Shown here one piece after another: positions 44,447 to 54,984 of a DNA stretch of 64,000 bases (its first letter is position 1; every line of letters begins with the position of its first letter). Origin of the DNA: Parapristionchus giblindavisi (Eukaryota > Nematoda > Chromadorea > Rhabditida > Diplogasteridae); the NCBI GenBank assembly GCA_943737045.1, contig CALSFV010000235.1, positions 887,696 through 951,695 of the forward strand, read 5' to 3'. Under the pieces are notes generated by a model. It was not told the DNA's origin, searched no databases, and was given only the letters and a program-made list of their open reading frames with translations. Position numbers and translations under genes: made by a program.

Positions 44447-47400
44447 ATGGAAGATGATTCTACACCGGCAAACGACTACTATTCTCCCAAGAGTTGCAGG
44501 CTCTACTCGGAAACCTACCCGGACGCCTCGAACTACCACTCCACTCAACTCTACTTCTACGCGCTCTTCGCGGTCATATTCTTGACGGGACTGATCGGTA
44601 GTGTTCCCTTTCAGGTGTTTGAATCATACATGGGCGCCGACATGGGGGTGCCCCGTGTAAAATTAGGACTTTTCGAAAAATTGTGGAATACCATCTGTAA
44701 AAAAATGACGTTTAGGTCAATTTTTTGAAAAAAAATTGGTGAAGTCCCCCCTGTTAAATTAACCATTTTTCGTTCGGATGCCGCTGTAGAATCGAGCTCC
44801 AGGTACCCCGCCCATGTATGGTTTGAATCCATGCAAGATCACGGAACATTCGAGGGTGATTACGGAAGATCCATGCATGCTCACGAACTATGGATATTGC
44901 ATGCATGATCTTGCATGGAATGCTGAATCATGCATGATTATACTTGTATCCGTGATCATGCATGCATTTCAGCACCAGAAATGTTACGGTAGCGCGTCTG
45001 ATTATAGATTGATTCAGGCAACCTCGGTGTCGTATTCGTCACCATTCGACAGAGGTGCTCGCAGAGCGCTCAGAACATCTTTATCATGAACATAACGATC
45101 ATTAACGTGATAGTGTGCCTGATATTGATTCCAATATTTCCTGTCACGACCGTCTACAAACAATGGTACGGTAACGAAGATTATTGATTTTTATGTTAGG
45201 AAAATATTGGTATATTCGTTTTTATATTTATATTTTGACTAAATATGACTTTGAGAATCGAAAATGTTCATAATGCACGGAAATAAAAGGTGTGTCTCAT
45301 AGAGAAAGAATACGAGAGAGCATTTCCAGAGCAGAGAGTTTCAAATTAGCGCGAGGTGTCAGTTTAAAGACTCCATCGTTCTGTATGTACTACAGCATAA
45401 GGCACATTGCTATCTAACTTACAGGGTGTTCAAGAATTACGAAGACTTTATATTTCGCTCTTATTTCATGTGTAGTGCATCAATCAAGTTCATATGGTAA
45501 TATTTATTCAACAATAACATAACATTTCACAATCAACAATTACTTCTCGATTCGACCTCCTTTTGCCTTTATGGCGGCCTTCCGAAATGTTGGGCGAGGA
45601 CCTATCACAGCACGCTCGTAGAGACGTCTAATTTGATCCATGGCTCCACGAGAAGGTTATTGAGCGACTCCAAATTCTTATGGGGATGAGAACTAGCCTT
45701 GGCCTCCACAACAGCCCACATTGAGTAGTTGAGCGAATTCAAGTTCAGTGAGCAGGACGGCCAATCCGAGGTACTGTCGAAGGCTTGCATCGTGTCCTTT
45801 CACCACTGCTGGACAATCTTGCCTTGTGGACAGGGGTAGATTCCAGCTGAGGGCACCAGTGATTATTTCCAAGTGCCTCTAGGACCACGGCTCCTGCACG
45901 TCCTGCAGTTGTATTCCTTGTTTATTTTTTTCGAGCACGAACCATGCGCTTCAAAAATATTGGCATACACATGAAGTGAGTCTTCGTAATTCTTGAACAC
46001 CCTGTATATTTATTTAAAAATTTACATTTAAAGTGCCTACAAACCTAACCTGTTCATCTATAAATAATTTATTAAAATGATGATCTTTGATCTCTTGAGA
46101 TCGATCTTTGATCTCTTGAGATTGATCTTTGATCTCTTGTGATTGATCTTTGATCTCTTGAGATTGATCTTTGATCTCTTGTAAGGTTCTTCGGTGCCGC
46201 ACTCTGTCCAATCTACGCTCTACTCGAACCCATGGCCGTTGCTCTCGGTGCCTTCTGCCTCTGTGCAATCGCGATCGATCGTTGCATCTGGCATGCGATC
46301 TGTCCCGGTACGAAAACTACCGTAACCCGCTCAGAGTATTGATTGATTTTCATTTGAAATTATCATTGTAGATACAGCTGATTGAATGAATTATTATCAA
46401 TGTTGATCTTTGATCTTTGCTCTTTGATCTTTGATCTTTGAACTACAGAAATCGATTTACATCAGATTTCATCCTGTCCAAGTTCGCCTCGATTGTCATT
46501 TTCGTAGTCATCTGGTTGATGTCCGTTGTTGCTGCCGCACCAAATGCATATCACATGCAAATGCGCTCCTACGACGGTACATTTTATAAAGACACTTCGC
46601 GTTAATATGAAAGACACACACTCTCGCTTTCTTCGTTTGCCAGAGAGTGTGGCCAGAACGGAGAGTAAAGTTAGCTTGGGGTGTGCCTTTACCTTTGAGC
46701 TGTGAACGAAACACCATGGCATTAAACTATTTACAATATTTATGATAAAAAATACTCAGTGTTTGTTCTACTGAAGATGGTCTAAACCACTGAGTAGGGT
46801 TCTACTGTCTAGAACCCCGAAACAGCAGGGCCTTAACTATTTTTATATTACAAGTTAAATAGTATGAATAGAGTACATTTGAATGTCTTTTTTTTCATAA
46901 TATACTTCACATTTATATTATGATGAAAAAGACATTCATCATAATATTTAATAAATAAATCAATAAATAAATTTAATTTTAACGTTTAGATTCTTCACCC
47001 TAATCGTTATGTTGTATTCTAATCAAATTTGTACACTTTGATAAACAATAATTTAACATGATCTTTGATCTTTTAATCCCTGATCTTTCCAGGATTTTGC
47101 GGTAGTTTCTGTACCTCAAGGTGGGAGGATGAATCATTTCTGAAAGTGTACTCAATAATCCTTCTAATCATTCAATACATCGTTCCCTTTGTCGTGATGA
47201 TCGTGTGTTATTTTATCGTAAGGATCTTTTGTATTATTTAAAACATCTTTTTTAAAAGTATTCCTTTATCCAATTATAATTAAAAAGAACGCTAAAAATG
47301 GGTTGAATTATAAATTTTAAAGAAAAAACTATATTAAACCTAATTGTAAAACGATCAAATCTATAACGAATTATGCCACGCAATCTTATCATGATGAAAA

Positions 47401-48746
47401 TAATGTACATAATCAACAATTTCTGTGACCGAATTTAGCAAACTACAAATTTCTTCCTCAATAAATTTTAAAAGAGGGCTCTACTACATAATTTTCTGAA
47501 AAAAAAACTATACAAACTATTTTTTTCAGATCTACTTCTTTTCCAGTCACCACGACTACAATATTGATGTGAATATTCGCAATGAATCGATCAGAGAAAA
47601 GGTTATTTACAATAATTATTTTGATTTATTTTCAAACATACTTTCATGCTTTTAATGAAATAACCTAAACTGAAATCAAAGTGATAGCAAACTAATGAAA
47701 TCCCGAATAAATAGATTCGACAACATGCGATGAAATCATTTGGATTTGATCTAAATTTCAAAGTAGCACTGTATTCAATATACTCATTTAGAAAAGAGCC
47801 ACCAACATCCTTGCAATCATGACAGTCGTCTTCGCTTTTTCTGTTATACCAAAAGAAGTCATCGCACTCACCGGTCTGGTATGTTTTTTATCTTTTTCGA
47901 TTAACTTCACACTTTGCACGCGCTGGCTTCTAAACCTCTGAGATACATCGGATGCGGTTTCAGATTATCGAACCTGTTAGATAACATTTATCGAAAAACG
48001 TGGAACCAACGATGTGGCATTATTATCTAACTTATTTATTTTAAAATTTAAATTTAAAGTGCATGCATACTTTTTCGTTTACATTTATTAATATCATTAA
48101 TTTAATTCTGCTATCGAACCGCGTTGTTGGTCAAACGTTCTTCATGATAATAGTGCACCCCAAATCTCATGGTTAATCTTTTTATATAAAAAATAACATC
48201 TGCTTTACCCCATGCCATGTCCTATAAAAGATGTTCACGTTGAATGAATTTTAATATTTACAAAAAAAATTCAAATATTCACAAAAATATTCACAAAATT
48301 CTGTTGAGAGCCATTTTTTTCTTGAAAGCCAGACAAGATAAATTAATTGTGAGTGTTTCTCTGACTGAATTATTTACAGTGGGATGAAGAACCCGATCGA
48401 TTCACAATTTCCGAAGTTGACTACCGCTACGTGCTCCTGTTCGTTGTCAATTTGTAAGTTCGGCCAACTCTCTGACCCTCCGAACTACCGTACACTTCCG
48501 ACTTAGCGACCGTACATTTGTAACAACCATGATATGCTTTTATAATAGATCTATGAGCTACAGTATGCATCTGACCCACCGAACTACAGTATTTACTTCT
48601 GACCTAATGAACTACAGTATGATTTTTACAGTATATCGATGATACCAGTTGTGACGACTCCAATTATGTTCTTCCTTCTGAATCCCAATTGCAAGGAAGC
48701 CTTCGGATCTAAGCATGTCGCATATACTTCCGTCAATGGCAAATGA
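44447..48746 (+). CDS. NPY/NPR-like neuropeptide receptor, rhodopsin-class GPCR (349 aa)
   Basis: Seven-helix plasma-membrane receptor. Exons: 44447-44597, 45018-45165, 46186-46335, 46449-46576, 47093-47217, 47530-47601, 47792-47878, 48380-48453, 48632-48746; 1050 nt, all junctions in phase. TM1 about residues 36-60 (LFAVIFLTGLIGNLGVVFV), TM2 NIFIMNITIINV, then WFFG (100-103) as in NPY receptors. Cys107 can pair with Cys195/199 in loop 2. TM3 ends AIDRC (129-133), with Cys replacing Tyr of DRY. TM5 has QYIVPF and CYFI, TM6 has Pro278. TM7 reads TPIMF (321-325), where NPxxY is usual, then LNPNCKEAF. The tail is short (~17 aa). Ligand unknown. An ATTTGCAG acceptor at 44401-44408 may be the trans-splice site. 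Introns 1, 2 and 8 carry repeats. Confidence 0.85.
45422..46004 (-). mobile_element. Internally deleted mariner/Tc1-type element in GPCR intron 2
   Basis: CAGGGTGTTCAAGAATTACG and inverse, flanked by TA (45420-45421, 46005-46006); 583 bp. Retains only the transposase C-terminus, so it is non-autonomous. Confidence 0.8.
45540..45850 (-). pseudogene. Mariner/Tc1-type transposase C-terminal fragment
   Basis: Reads in three frames: PVHKARLSSS, then DWPSCSLNLNSLNYSMW...EAKASSHPHKNLESL, then IRRLYERAVIGPRPTF...KGGRIEK and stop at 45540-45542. This matches the AP-HKA...WPSSSPDLNPLDY-W...PHKN segment holding the third catalytic Asp, here Asn (LNLNSL). Two frameshifts; inactive. Confidence 0.75.
46080..46184 (+). 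repeat. TTTGATCTCTTGAGA tandem repeats at the end of GPCR intron 2
   Basis: Five to six copies of a 20-bp unit (GATCTTTGATCTCTTGAGAT) run up to the acceptor GTAAG at 46185. TTTGATCTTTGATCTTTG stretches also precede the acceptor of intron 3 (46402-46440), and TGATCTTT units lie before that of intron 4 (47060-47091). Others follow the stop codon (48755-48795). Confidence 0.75.
46562..46694. mobile_element. MITE M family in GPCR intron 4
   Basis: ACACTCTCGCTTTCTTCGTT...GAGAGTGTGGCC hairpin, then AAAGTTAGCTTGGGGTGTGC and CTTTA. Closely related to 51853-51974; weaker relatives at 45285-45410 and 55484-55545. Confidence 0.5.
46740..47060. other. Rest of GPCR intron 4
   Basis: ACTGAAGATGGTC...ACTGAGTAGGGTTCTACTGT (46772-46812) recurs near 60942-60980 (CTGAAGATGGTCAGCGCCAC). 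This suggests a dispersed repeat, followed by (AATA)n near 46945-46975. No coding signal. Confidence 0.35.
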
Positions 48747-49206
48747 TCCTTAATCTTTGATCTCCAATCTTTGGTCTTTGATCTTTGATCTTCTCCCTAA
48801 AAAATTAATTTACCCATATTATGTAAATAACATCTCAATATTTACTGGACAATGCTTTGGAAAAGGGAAAAAAAGAAGTGATGAGGAGACTCTCAATTAA
48901 ATAACATTAAACAATGAGTTATTTTATTAGTCAGTGCAAATTACTGAATCAAAAACTTCTCCAGCCGTACTAATCTTCCAATGCATGATCTGTCAACTTT
49001 TTTTTGTAGTGAATACTTTGTTGTAATAATTATTCCTCACATTGTTCGACTGTATCGTTTGATAAATAGATATTTTTCTGTTCAAAAGTTCTGAAAAGAA
49101 ACAACATCAAAAATTCGTGTAAAAGCAGGGGTTCATTATCTTTTCTCTAGTTTTGAGCGTTAAATATATTCAATTAATCTAATGCCTGACTGCCTAACGC
49201 TAATGC
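48747..49206. other. GPCR 3' flank
   Basis: TTTGATCTTTGATCT repeats directly after the stop codon (48755-48795) fall in the expected 3' UTR. AATTAATT/AATAAC-rich sequence follows with no clear AATAAA. No other gene is seen before the small palindrome at 49207. Confidence 0.4.
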
Positions 49207-49337
49207 GTATGCATGAACGTTGCAAAACGGTTTGTCGACAAATGCGACGTCGCAAGGGGATCTTTGGCAAACGTTCCCCGTCTTCGCTTGTGACGTCACG
49301 TCTGTCGAACAACCCTTTGGTCAATGTTCACGAATAC
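49207..49337. mobile_element. Small palindrome with GTATGCATGAACGTTG ends
   Basis: GTATGCATGAACGTTGCAAA and inverse TCAATGTTCACGAATAC, with GCGACGTCGC/GTGACGTCAC inside. Same family as 32325-32453 and 33874-34215. Confidence 0.6.
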
Positions 49338-50024
49338 AGCTCCTGTTATCAATGTCTCTTATCGAATGCAATTCAATTACTGGCAAGGAAATGGGAGCCA
49401 CCACGTGGCTACCCAAGTAAGTTGCCAGCATTCCCTCTAACTCTCATTCTTTACGTCTCCCTCTTCTTCTACCTCTCTCTACTTCTCCCTCTCCCACTCT
49501 TCGTCTCCCGTTCCTCTCCTTCTTCATATCTCTCCCTCTCCCTTCGCCCCATCTACCGTACCCTAACTATATCATGGCAATGGTTTCTACTCACGCGACC
49601 TTTCGCGTCTCTCACGAACTTTCGAGTTGGCAAAAAACTGAAAAACAGATAATGAAGATGATGCCACATGATGCACTAGATGGAGGGAAGGAGAAGGAGA
49701 GGTAGAATCGTGGGAAGAAGAGGGAGGGACAGAGAGGTATTATTGAATTAAAACTGTCCGAACAATACAAATTCCGCTGTTTGCCGCGCAATATTCAGAC
49801 TCCGCCCACTTCTTCGCGCGACATACCATTTTCTCTAGTTTTATCGAATTTTATGGCGTTTCCTCATCATTTCAGGGGACTTTCAATAAAAATAAAATTA
49901 TATGCATTGATAAAACGTTCGAAAAAACCTTCCGAAAATTTGGAGTGCGTTTTTCTCAACGGTGGAGAAGTTTACTATATTCGGCATTTGGCGCAGTGTG
50001 TGCAAAACTTTTGTAATTCTATAA

Positions 50025-50210
50025 TAGAGGGACTGGGAGAGAGAGAAAGATGGAGAGAAGTAGAGAGGGAGATAGAGGGGGACGTGGAGAGGGAGAGAGA
50101 AGTAAAGAGGTATAGAAGGAGGTAGAGAGGGAGAGAAAGGGAGGGAGAGAAGTAGACTGGGAGAGAGGTAGAGAGATAGGGAGGGAGATGGGGAGAGAGG
50201 AGGGAAGTAT
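50025..50210 (+). repeat. Purine-rich GAGAGG repeat tract
   Basis: Imperfect GAGAGAGGTAGAGAGGGAGA units. A pyrimidine-rich relative lies at 49430-49550. Translated ORFs here are Ser/Pro or Arg/Glu low-complexity and not genes. Confidence 0.75.
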
Positions 50211-50534
50211 ATCACTGAAACAGATGTTTCGCTATAAGGTCAACGTGTGAACTGTCACGTATGCACTTTGGATGACCATTAAGTCGTTTTCAAACCGCTT
50301 GCGGAATTTTTAAATTGAAGCACTTACTCCAGTCTGATTTATGATACTATCCACAATACTTATAAAAAATTCAAGTTATTTTTTAATTAGTTAATTTATT
50401 TTTAAATTTGGTCGTTCCAACTTGTCTTTATCTATCCTTCGTGTAGAACAAAATATTTGAAGTATGAGGAAATTGTTTGTTCCTTATTTGGTAATATATC
50501 TTTTTTAAATTTTTTTTTGCAATTACATAAACTA

Positions 50535-51010
50535 CTAGCTAACATATCGAGAACAACGAACATGTAATATTTTGAAGGTAGTAAACAATAAAATCGAGAG
50601 GAAGTGAGAAAAGTTATGGTATGACTCTGGTGGTCTGTTATAGATTATGCTAATCGCATCGTTACTTATCTGACTTATGTCTGATATGATAAATAAATTT
50701 AATTCAATGAAATTGAATTGAAATGAATTATGCATGGACCCCCCAAGAAGACCTCGCTCAAGTCTAAATGAAATGAGGTACAAGTTAGTCCCTGAAACTT
50801 CTCACATTCCTCTCATTATAAGATCCCCCATCCTCTCCCATCTGATTTCATCACCCATCTCATCTCATTCGCTCATCTTCCCGCCTGTAACAGTAGGAGA
50901 CCGCGCACTTTTTGCCTCATACCTAGTCATTTTGAATGGCACCAAGAGGTACAGAGGGAGAGGGAGAGGGAGAGGCAGAGGTAGAGAGGTAGAGGGAGAG
51001 ACTCAAGAGG
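50535..51010. other. Non-coding region with retroelement-like tail and GAGAGG tract
   Basis: 50690-50730 has AAATAAATTTAATTCAATGA and AATTGAATTGAAATGAATT runs like a short-repeat tail. 50945-51010 is (GAGAGG)n. No gene seen. Confidence 0.35.
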
Positions 51011-51244
51011 TAGAGGTCCTGGGGCTATGACTCATCCCTACCGTAACCGTAAGTGCAAAAAGGAGCAAATGGCAAATGGGCCGTGAGAAACGGTCTATGT
51101 TCTTTTTCTGCATTCCATCGTATTTCATTTCGTGACGCAAGAAGTGCCTGTATGAATCCGATATGAGTCATCACAGGAATATCTCCTACAGTATTCTGTT
51201 GTAAGCAATGTTTCTTTGGCTTTCTTCGGTTTTCCATGCCAACT

Positions 51245-51462
51245 ATTGTCCGTATAAAATGTACTTGCATAATTGCATAGCTACTGCTGCTAAACAGAGA
51301 AAGAACTATCGATTAACTCCCCACTCTTTCCTCCTTTCCTTCCTCGCTCTCTCTGATCTACCTACTCTCTCACCAGTGCTCTCTCTCTAAACATAGAAAT
51401 TCATTGTGGCAGTGGTTGGCTACTCTCGTACCAAATAAACAAGTGTATTTTATACGGTCAAT
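51245..51462 (+). mobile_element. CCGTATAAAAT MITE, copy 3
   Basis: GTCCGTATAAAATGTACTTG...CTCGTACCAAATAAACAAG then GTATTTTATACGGTCAAT. Shares both ends with the intron-8 copies in genes A and B. Confidence 0.6.
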
Positions 51463-51483
51463 AGCATTCTAAACCCGTGCATT

Positions 51484-51643
51484 TAAAGGGACCGAAACCT
51501 TTGTCAACGGCCTCTTCAACGCTCTACGCTCTCTCTCGTTGTCAGGGAACAGAGAAATAGTGTGCGCGATGAAGAGGCCATTGAGAGAGGCTCTGAGTGC
51601 GGGCAACTGCGAAACCATTGATTTTGAGAGAGTCCCTTTATGA
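51484..51643. mobile_element. MITE N family, copy 2
   Basis: TTAAAGGGACCGAAACCTTTGTCAACGG...AGAGAGTCCCTTTA, with CTCTCGTTGTCAGGGAACAG and AGAAATAGTGTGC inside. Confidence 0.55.
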
Positions 51644-51852
51644 ACGGTCGTGTTGGCCGTAAAAATGAACTGAAAACTGTGATCCATATAACAGACCAAT
51701 CCTAAACTCTTTTCGACATCAATCATGCCTAGAGTATTTTGTGATCTACTTCTTCATGATTCACACACTTGTTCTGTTTCATGTTTCACCTGTCTTGTTT
51801 CACAGATAAAATAAGTGCATAATCATTAGAACGTACAAATATATGTGCACAG

Positions 51853-51974
51853 TTAAAGCGACACCCCAAGATAATTTGAAACTCTCCGCTCTGGCCACAC
51901 TCTCTCGCTTTCTTTATCTACGAGAGAGTATTGCCAATGCGGAGTGTGAAATTAGCTTGGGGTGTGCCTTTAAA
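51853..51974. mobile_element. MITE M family (CACACCCCAAGCTAATTT end), copy 2
   Basis: TTAAAGCGACACCCCAAGAT and inverse TTAGCTTGGGGTGTGCCTTT flank an ACTCTCTCGC...ACGAGAGAGT hairpin. ~120 bp. Confidence 0.6.
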
Positions 51975-52049
51975 GTATAACTTATCTATAATGGTTAGCA
52001 ATATCAGTATATAGTGCGCTGCATGCTGTTTCGATATAATGTCCACATA

Positions 52050-52230
52050 ATATAATGTATAATAATATAATATAATATAATATATATATAATAATGTATA
52101 ATAATATAATATAATATAATGTATAATAATATAATATAATATAATATATATAATAATGTATAATAATATAATATAATATAATATATAGTATGATATAATA
52201 TAATGTATAATGATATAATGGTGATATACT
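52050..52230 (+). repeat. AT-rich (TATAA)n/(TAATA)n minisatellite
   Basis: Repeats of ATAATATAATATAATATA and TGTATAATAATA arranged as higher-order ~65-bp units (52066, 52125, 52170). Confidence 0.85.
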
Positions 52231-52855
52231 GGACTATAGCTTGCGATTTAAAACTATTGCGTTTCGAGCCAGTTTCTTGAAATCCAGACCTGCGAGGCGT
52301 GTTCTGTCAAAAGAACACATTGCAGTATTCATTTCACACTATTTTTTTTTCAAGAAAACTAAGTGCTTGAAGGCATATGGCATTCAAAAACATCGATTCG
52401 AAATTGTTAATATGGACGATTATATGTTGTTCAGCTCGAGAAACTGGTGTGAAATATGAATTTAAAAAGTTGAAGTAATGATCTGGTAAATAGTTTGGTT
52501 ACTGTAGAATTCTTCATAGTGTGCAGAGGCTTCCAAATTACGTTACTCTAATTCAGCCGAAAAGCTTAAAAATAATGAGAGTTTATATCTTCATTATTTG
52601 CCTTGAATTGTCACTGGCTTAGCAGTGTTTTCAGACAGGTACCTTGAATATTAACTTTAGCTTTACCCAATGATGCCAGAAATATTTCGGAAAAAAACTG
52701 TCGGTTATCATCCCTTCGCTTAATCCCTATTTATTTTATCTCCTCATATTCCCATCTAAATCCAGTACTAATTTCACTTATCTTGGCAAGCACTATCGCA
52801 ACTAACCAAACCCGACTTGATATCCAGCGCGCTGCACGCTTCCCGCTTATCCCTT
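52231..52855. other. No supported feature
   Basis: Ordinary AT-rich DNA. The ORF at 52241-52459 has no recognised content or splice context. Confidence 0.4.
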
Positions 52856-53090
52856 TGTTGAATCTCTACCTCTCCCTCTTGGATCTCTACCTCTCCCTCT
52901 AGGATCTCTCCCTCTCCCTCTTGAATCTCTACCTCTCCCTCTTGGATCTCTCCCTCTTCATTTTCCGGTTCCAATCCCAAATCATGCACTTATCGATGAG
53001 AGATAGCGTGCTATCAATCTCTCCCTCTCCCTCTCCCTCTAGGCTCTCGCCCTCTCCCTCTAGGATCTCTACCTCTCCTTTTCTTGATCT
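52856..53090 (-). repeat. CTCTCCCTCT minisatellite
   Basis: 18-bp units GATCTCTACCTCTCCCTCTT (and variants with CTAG) in two blocks, 52860-52950 and 53015-53080, separated by a unique spacer. Minus-strand ORFs reading EIQEGEVEI are translations of the repeat. Confidence 0.8.
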
Positions 53091-53354
53091 CTTGCAGTAG
53101 ACAGACACTACGCAACACATCCCCTCAAGCACAATTTCCTTCCAAAGTCTAGCTTTTATCTTTTAAACTAACCAAAGAAACCAACGATGATTATACAATA
53201 TTATGTAAATGAAATGCAACAGATATAGAAATTTTTAAACTAAAATAAAATATTATTAAATTAATAATTGGTTTGTATGCACTTTAAATGTAATTGTTTT
53301 TAAATATATATTTTTAATGTATATTATTGAGTATCAAGGTCGTGCAGGGATTGA

Positions 53355-53560
53355 TTTATTTATTTATTCCATCAAATACATAGTCATAAACATATGACTG
53401 GTAAAGGGGAAAGAGGGCTATGGATTTCCGTCGCTGTTAAGCGGTTTCGGCTTTGGCTCGGTGGTAATTTTCAAAGGAAGGTGTGCAGAATGAACGATTG
53501 CTACAAATGAAATGAAATGATAATGTTATCTTGTTGCATAAATAAAATACGATTCTTTTA
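53355..53560 (-). repeat. LINE-like 3' end with (AAAT)n tail
   Basis: On the minus strand, CAGTCATATGTTTATGACTA then TTTGATGGAATAAATAAATA finishes in (AAAT)n at 53355-53372. A similar GACGGAATAAATAATA tail lies at 63243-63285. Only the 3' portion is present. Confidence 0.4.
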
Positions 53561-53796
53561 TTATTTTTTAATTATACCAAACGGAAAAAATTAATTCTGG
53601 ATCTCGAAATACATCAAAACTCAATGGAATTTTTTGACCGATGATGTACTGATTTTTCTTAAATCTGCCATTAAATGTTAGGAAACGATAAATATTTATT
53701 TATTCCAACATCATAGCAATCTTTAATTATATCATCATTATTTTTCACATACATTTACATTACATTACATTTAAACACTTTTTCGAGATCAACTAA

Positions 53797-54704
53797 CTAG
53801 GGAATGGTTTCTTTGATGGTTAAAATTAGGGTCATTGACCAACATGACGATGATCAGCATGGTCGACTTAGTAAGAATCAACATTCAAACGCTGCAGTTG
53901 ATCGATTTTGAAAAACCCGGCGCATGTACGTTTCACGATCAAACAACGACCTTTCAACCTTCCATGGTGAAGGGTGGACAATCTTTGTCATAGGCGGAGG
54001 GGTGCGATCTCTTTCCAAGTCGAGCTGTGGTATAGTGGTAAGTTCTCGTGGTCATAACTTTTTGCACACGAGTTCGATTCCCACGAGAACATTTTATGTC
54101 GGTATTTTATTTTAACAATAAACACTGACTTTTCAATGGAAATTAAGTCAAAAAATTCAATTTCTTTTTTGTTTTTGCAACTTTTACGCTGTCTTTTGTT
54201 ATCTCTTCTTTGTTGCAAATCTGTATAAAATCGAATTATAGTAACAACTTTATGGACAACTTTATATTAATGTTTTCTTTGATTTCCACAAAGAAGAGAT
54301 AACAAAAGACAGCGTAAAAGTTGCAAAAACAAAAAAGAAATTGAAATTTTTGACTTAATTTCCATTGAAAAGTCAGTGTTTATTGTTAAAATAAAATACC
54401 GACATAAAATGTTCTCGGGGGAATCGAACTCGTGTGCAAAAAGTTATGACCACGAGAACTTACCACTATACCACAGCTCGACTTGGAAAGAGATCGCACC
54501 CCTCCGCCTATGACAAAGATTGTCCACCCTTCGCCATGGAAGGTTGAAAGGTCGTTGTTTGATCGTGAAACGTACATGCGCCGGGTTTTTCAAAATCGAT
54601 CAACTGCAGCGTTTGAATGTTGATTCTTACTAAGTCGACCATGCTGATCATCGTCATGTTGGTCAATAACCCTAATTTAAACCATTAAAGAAACCATTCC
54701 CTAG
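53797..54704. mobile_element. 908-bp palindrome with a tRNA-like sequence in each arm
   Basis: Two 416-bp arms (53797-54212, 54289-54704) are near-perfect inverted copies around a 76-bp spacer. Ends CTAGGGAATGGTTTCTTTG and inverse. tRNA-like modules at 54014-54095 (plus) and 54406-54487 (minus). ORFs in the arms are mirror images. Confidence 0.75.
54014..54095 (+). other. tRNA-like sequence in palindrome arm
   Basis: A box TGTGGTATAGTGGTAAG, B box GAGTTCGATTCCC. GTTCTCGTGG (54043-54052) can pair with CCCACGAGAAC (54083-54093) to form a hairpin enclosing the B box, which is not a tRNA cloverleaf. The inverted copy at 54406-54487 differs by about one base in the stem. Confidence 0.5.
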
Positions 54705-54715
54705 TAAGCGGTGGG

Positions 54716-54960
54716 TCACCGGATCTGTAGTGACATGATATGGTTCCATTGATCTGTGTTTCTGGCAACGTTCATAAAGCCTGGCCCGACTATCTTCACA
54801 AATTCATCCTTCCATCTCAATTCGGGTCTTCCTCTTGATCGCTTTGGCCCTTGTGTGTCACATACTATGATCAATAAATCTCCGTTATTTATTGTTTGAT
54901 CGAACAATCCCTCGTAAACTCTCGAAACACGACACAACGTGACTAGCTCGAAACTTTTTC
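54716..54960 (-). pseudogene. C-terminal fragment of an RTE-like LINE protein
   Basis: Reads GPKRSRGRPELRWKDEFVKI then VARNTDQWNHI and stop. This matches the RGRP--RW-D...A-D---W tail seen in RTE-type LINEs and in the copy at 2700-2860, but it is a different family. Only the last ~75 codons remain, next to the palindrome. Confidence 0.65.
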
Positions 54961-54984
54961 AGTGCCAAAACTCGTTCGAATTCA

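Noticed and set aside
44065..44457. 130-codon ORF upstream of the GPCR
   Set aside because: Starts in the (GA)n microsatellite and runs into the GPCR 5' region in another frame.
46014..46268. ORF with QEIKDQSQEIKDQ repeats
   Set aside because: Translation of the TTTGATCTCTTGAGA tandem repeat, overlapping GPCR exon 3 on the other strand.
52774..53132. Acidic EIQEGEVEI repeat proteins
   Set aside because: Low-complexity translation of the CTCTCCCTCT minisatellite.
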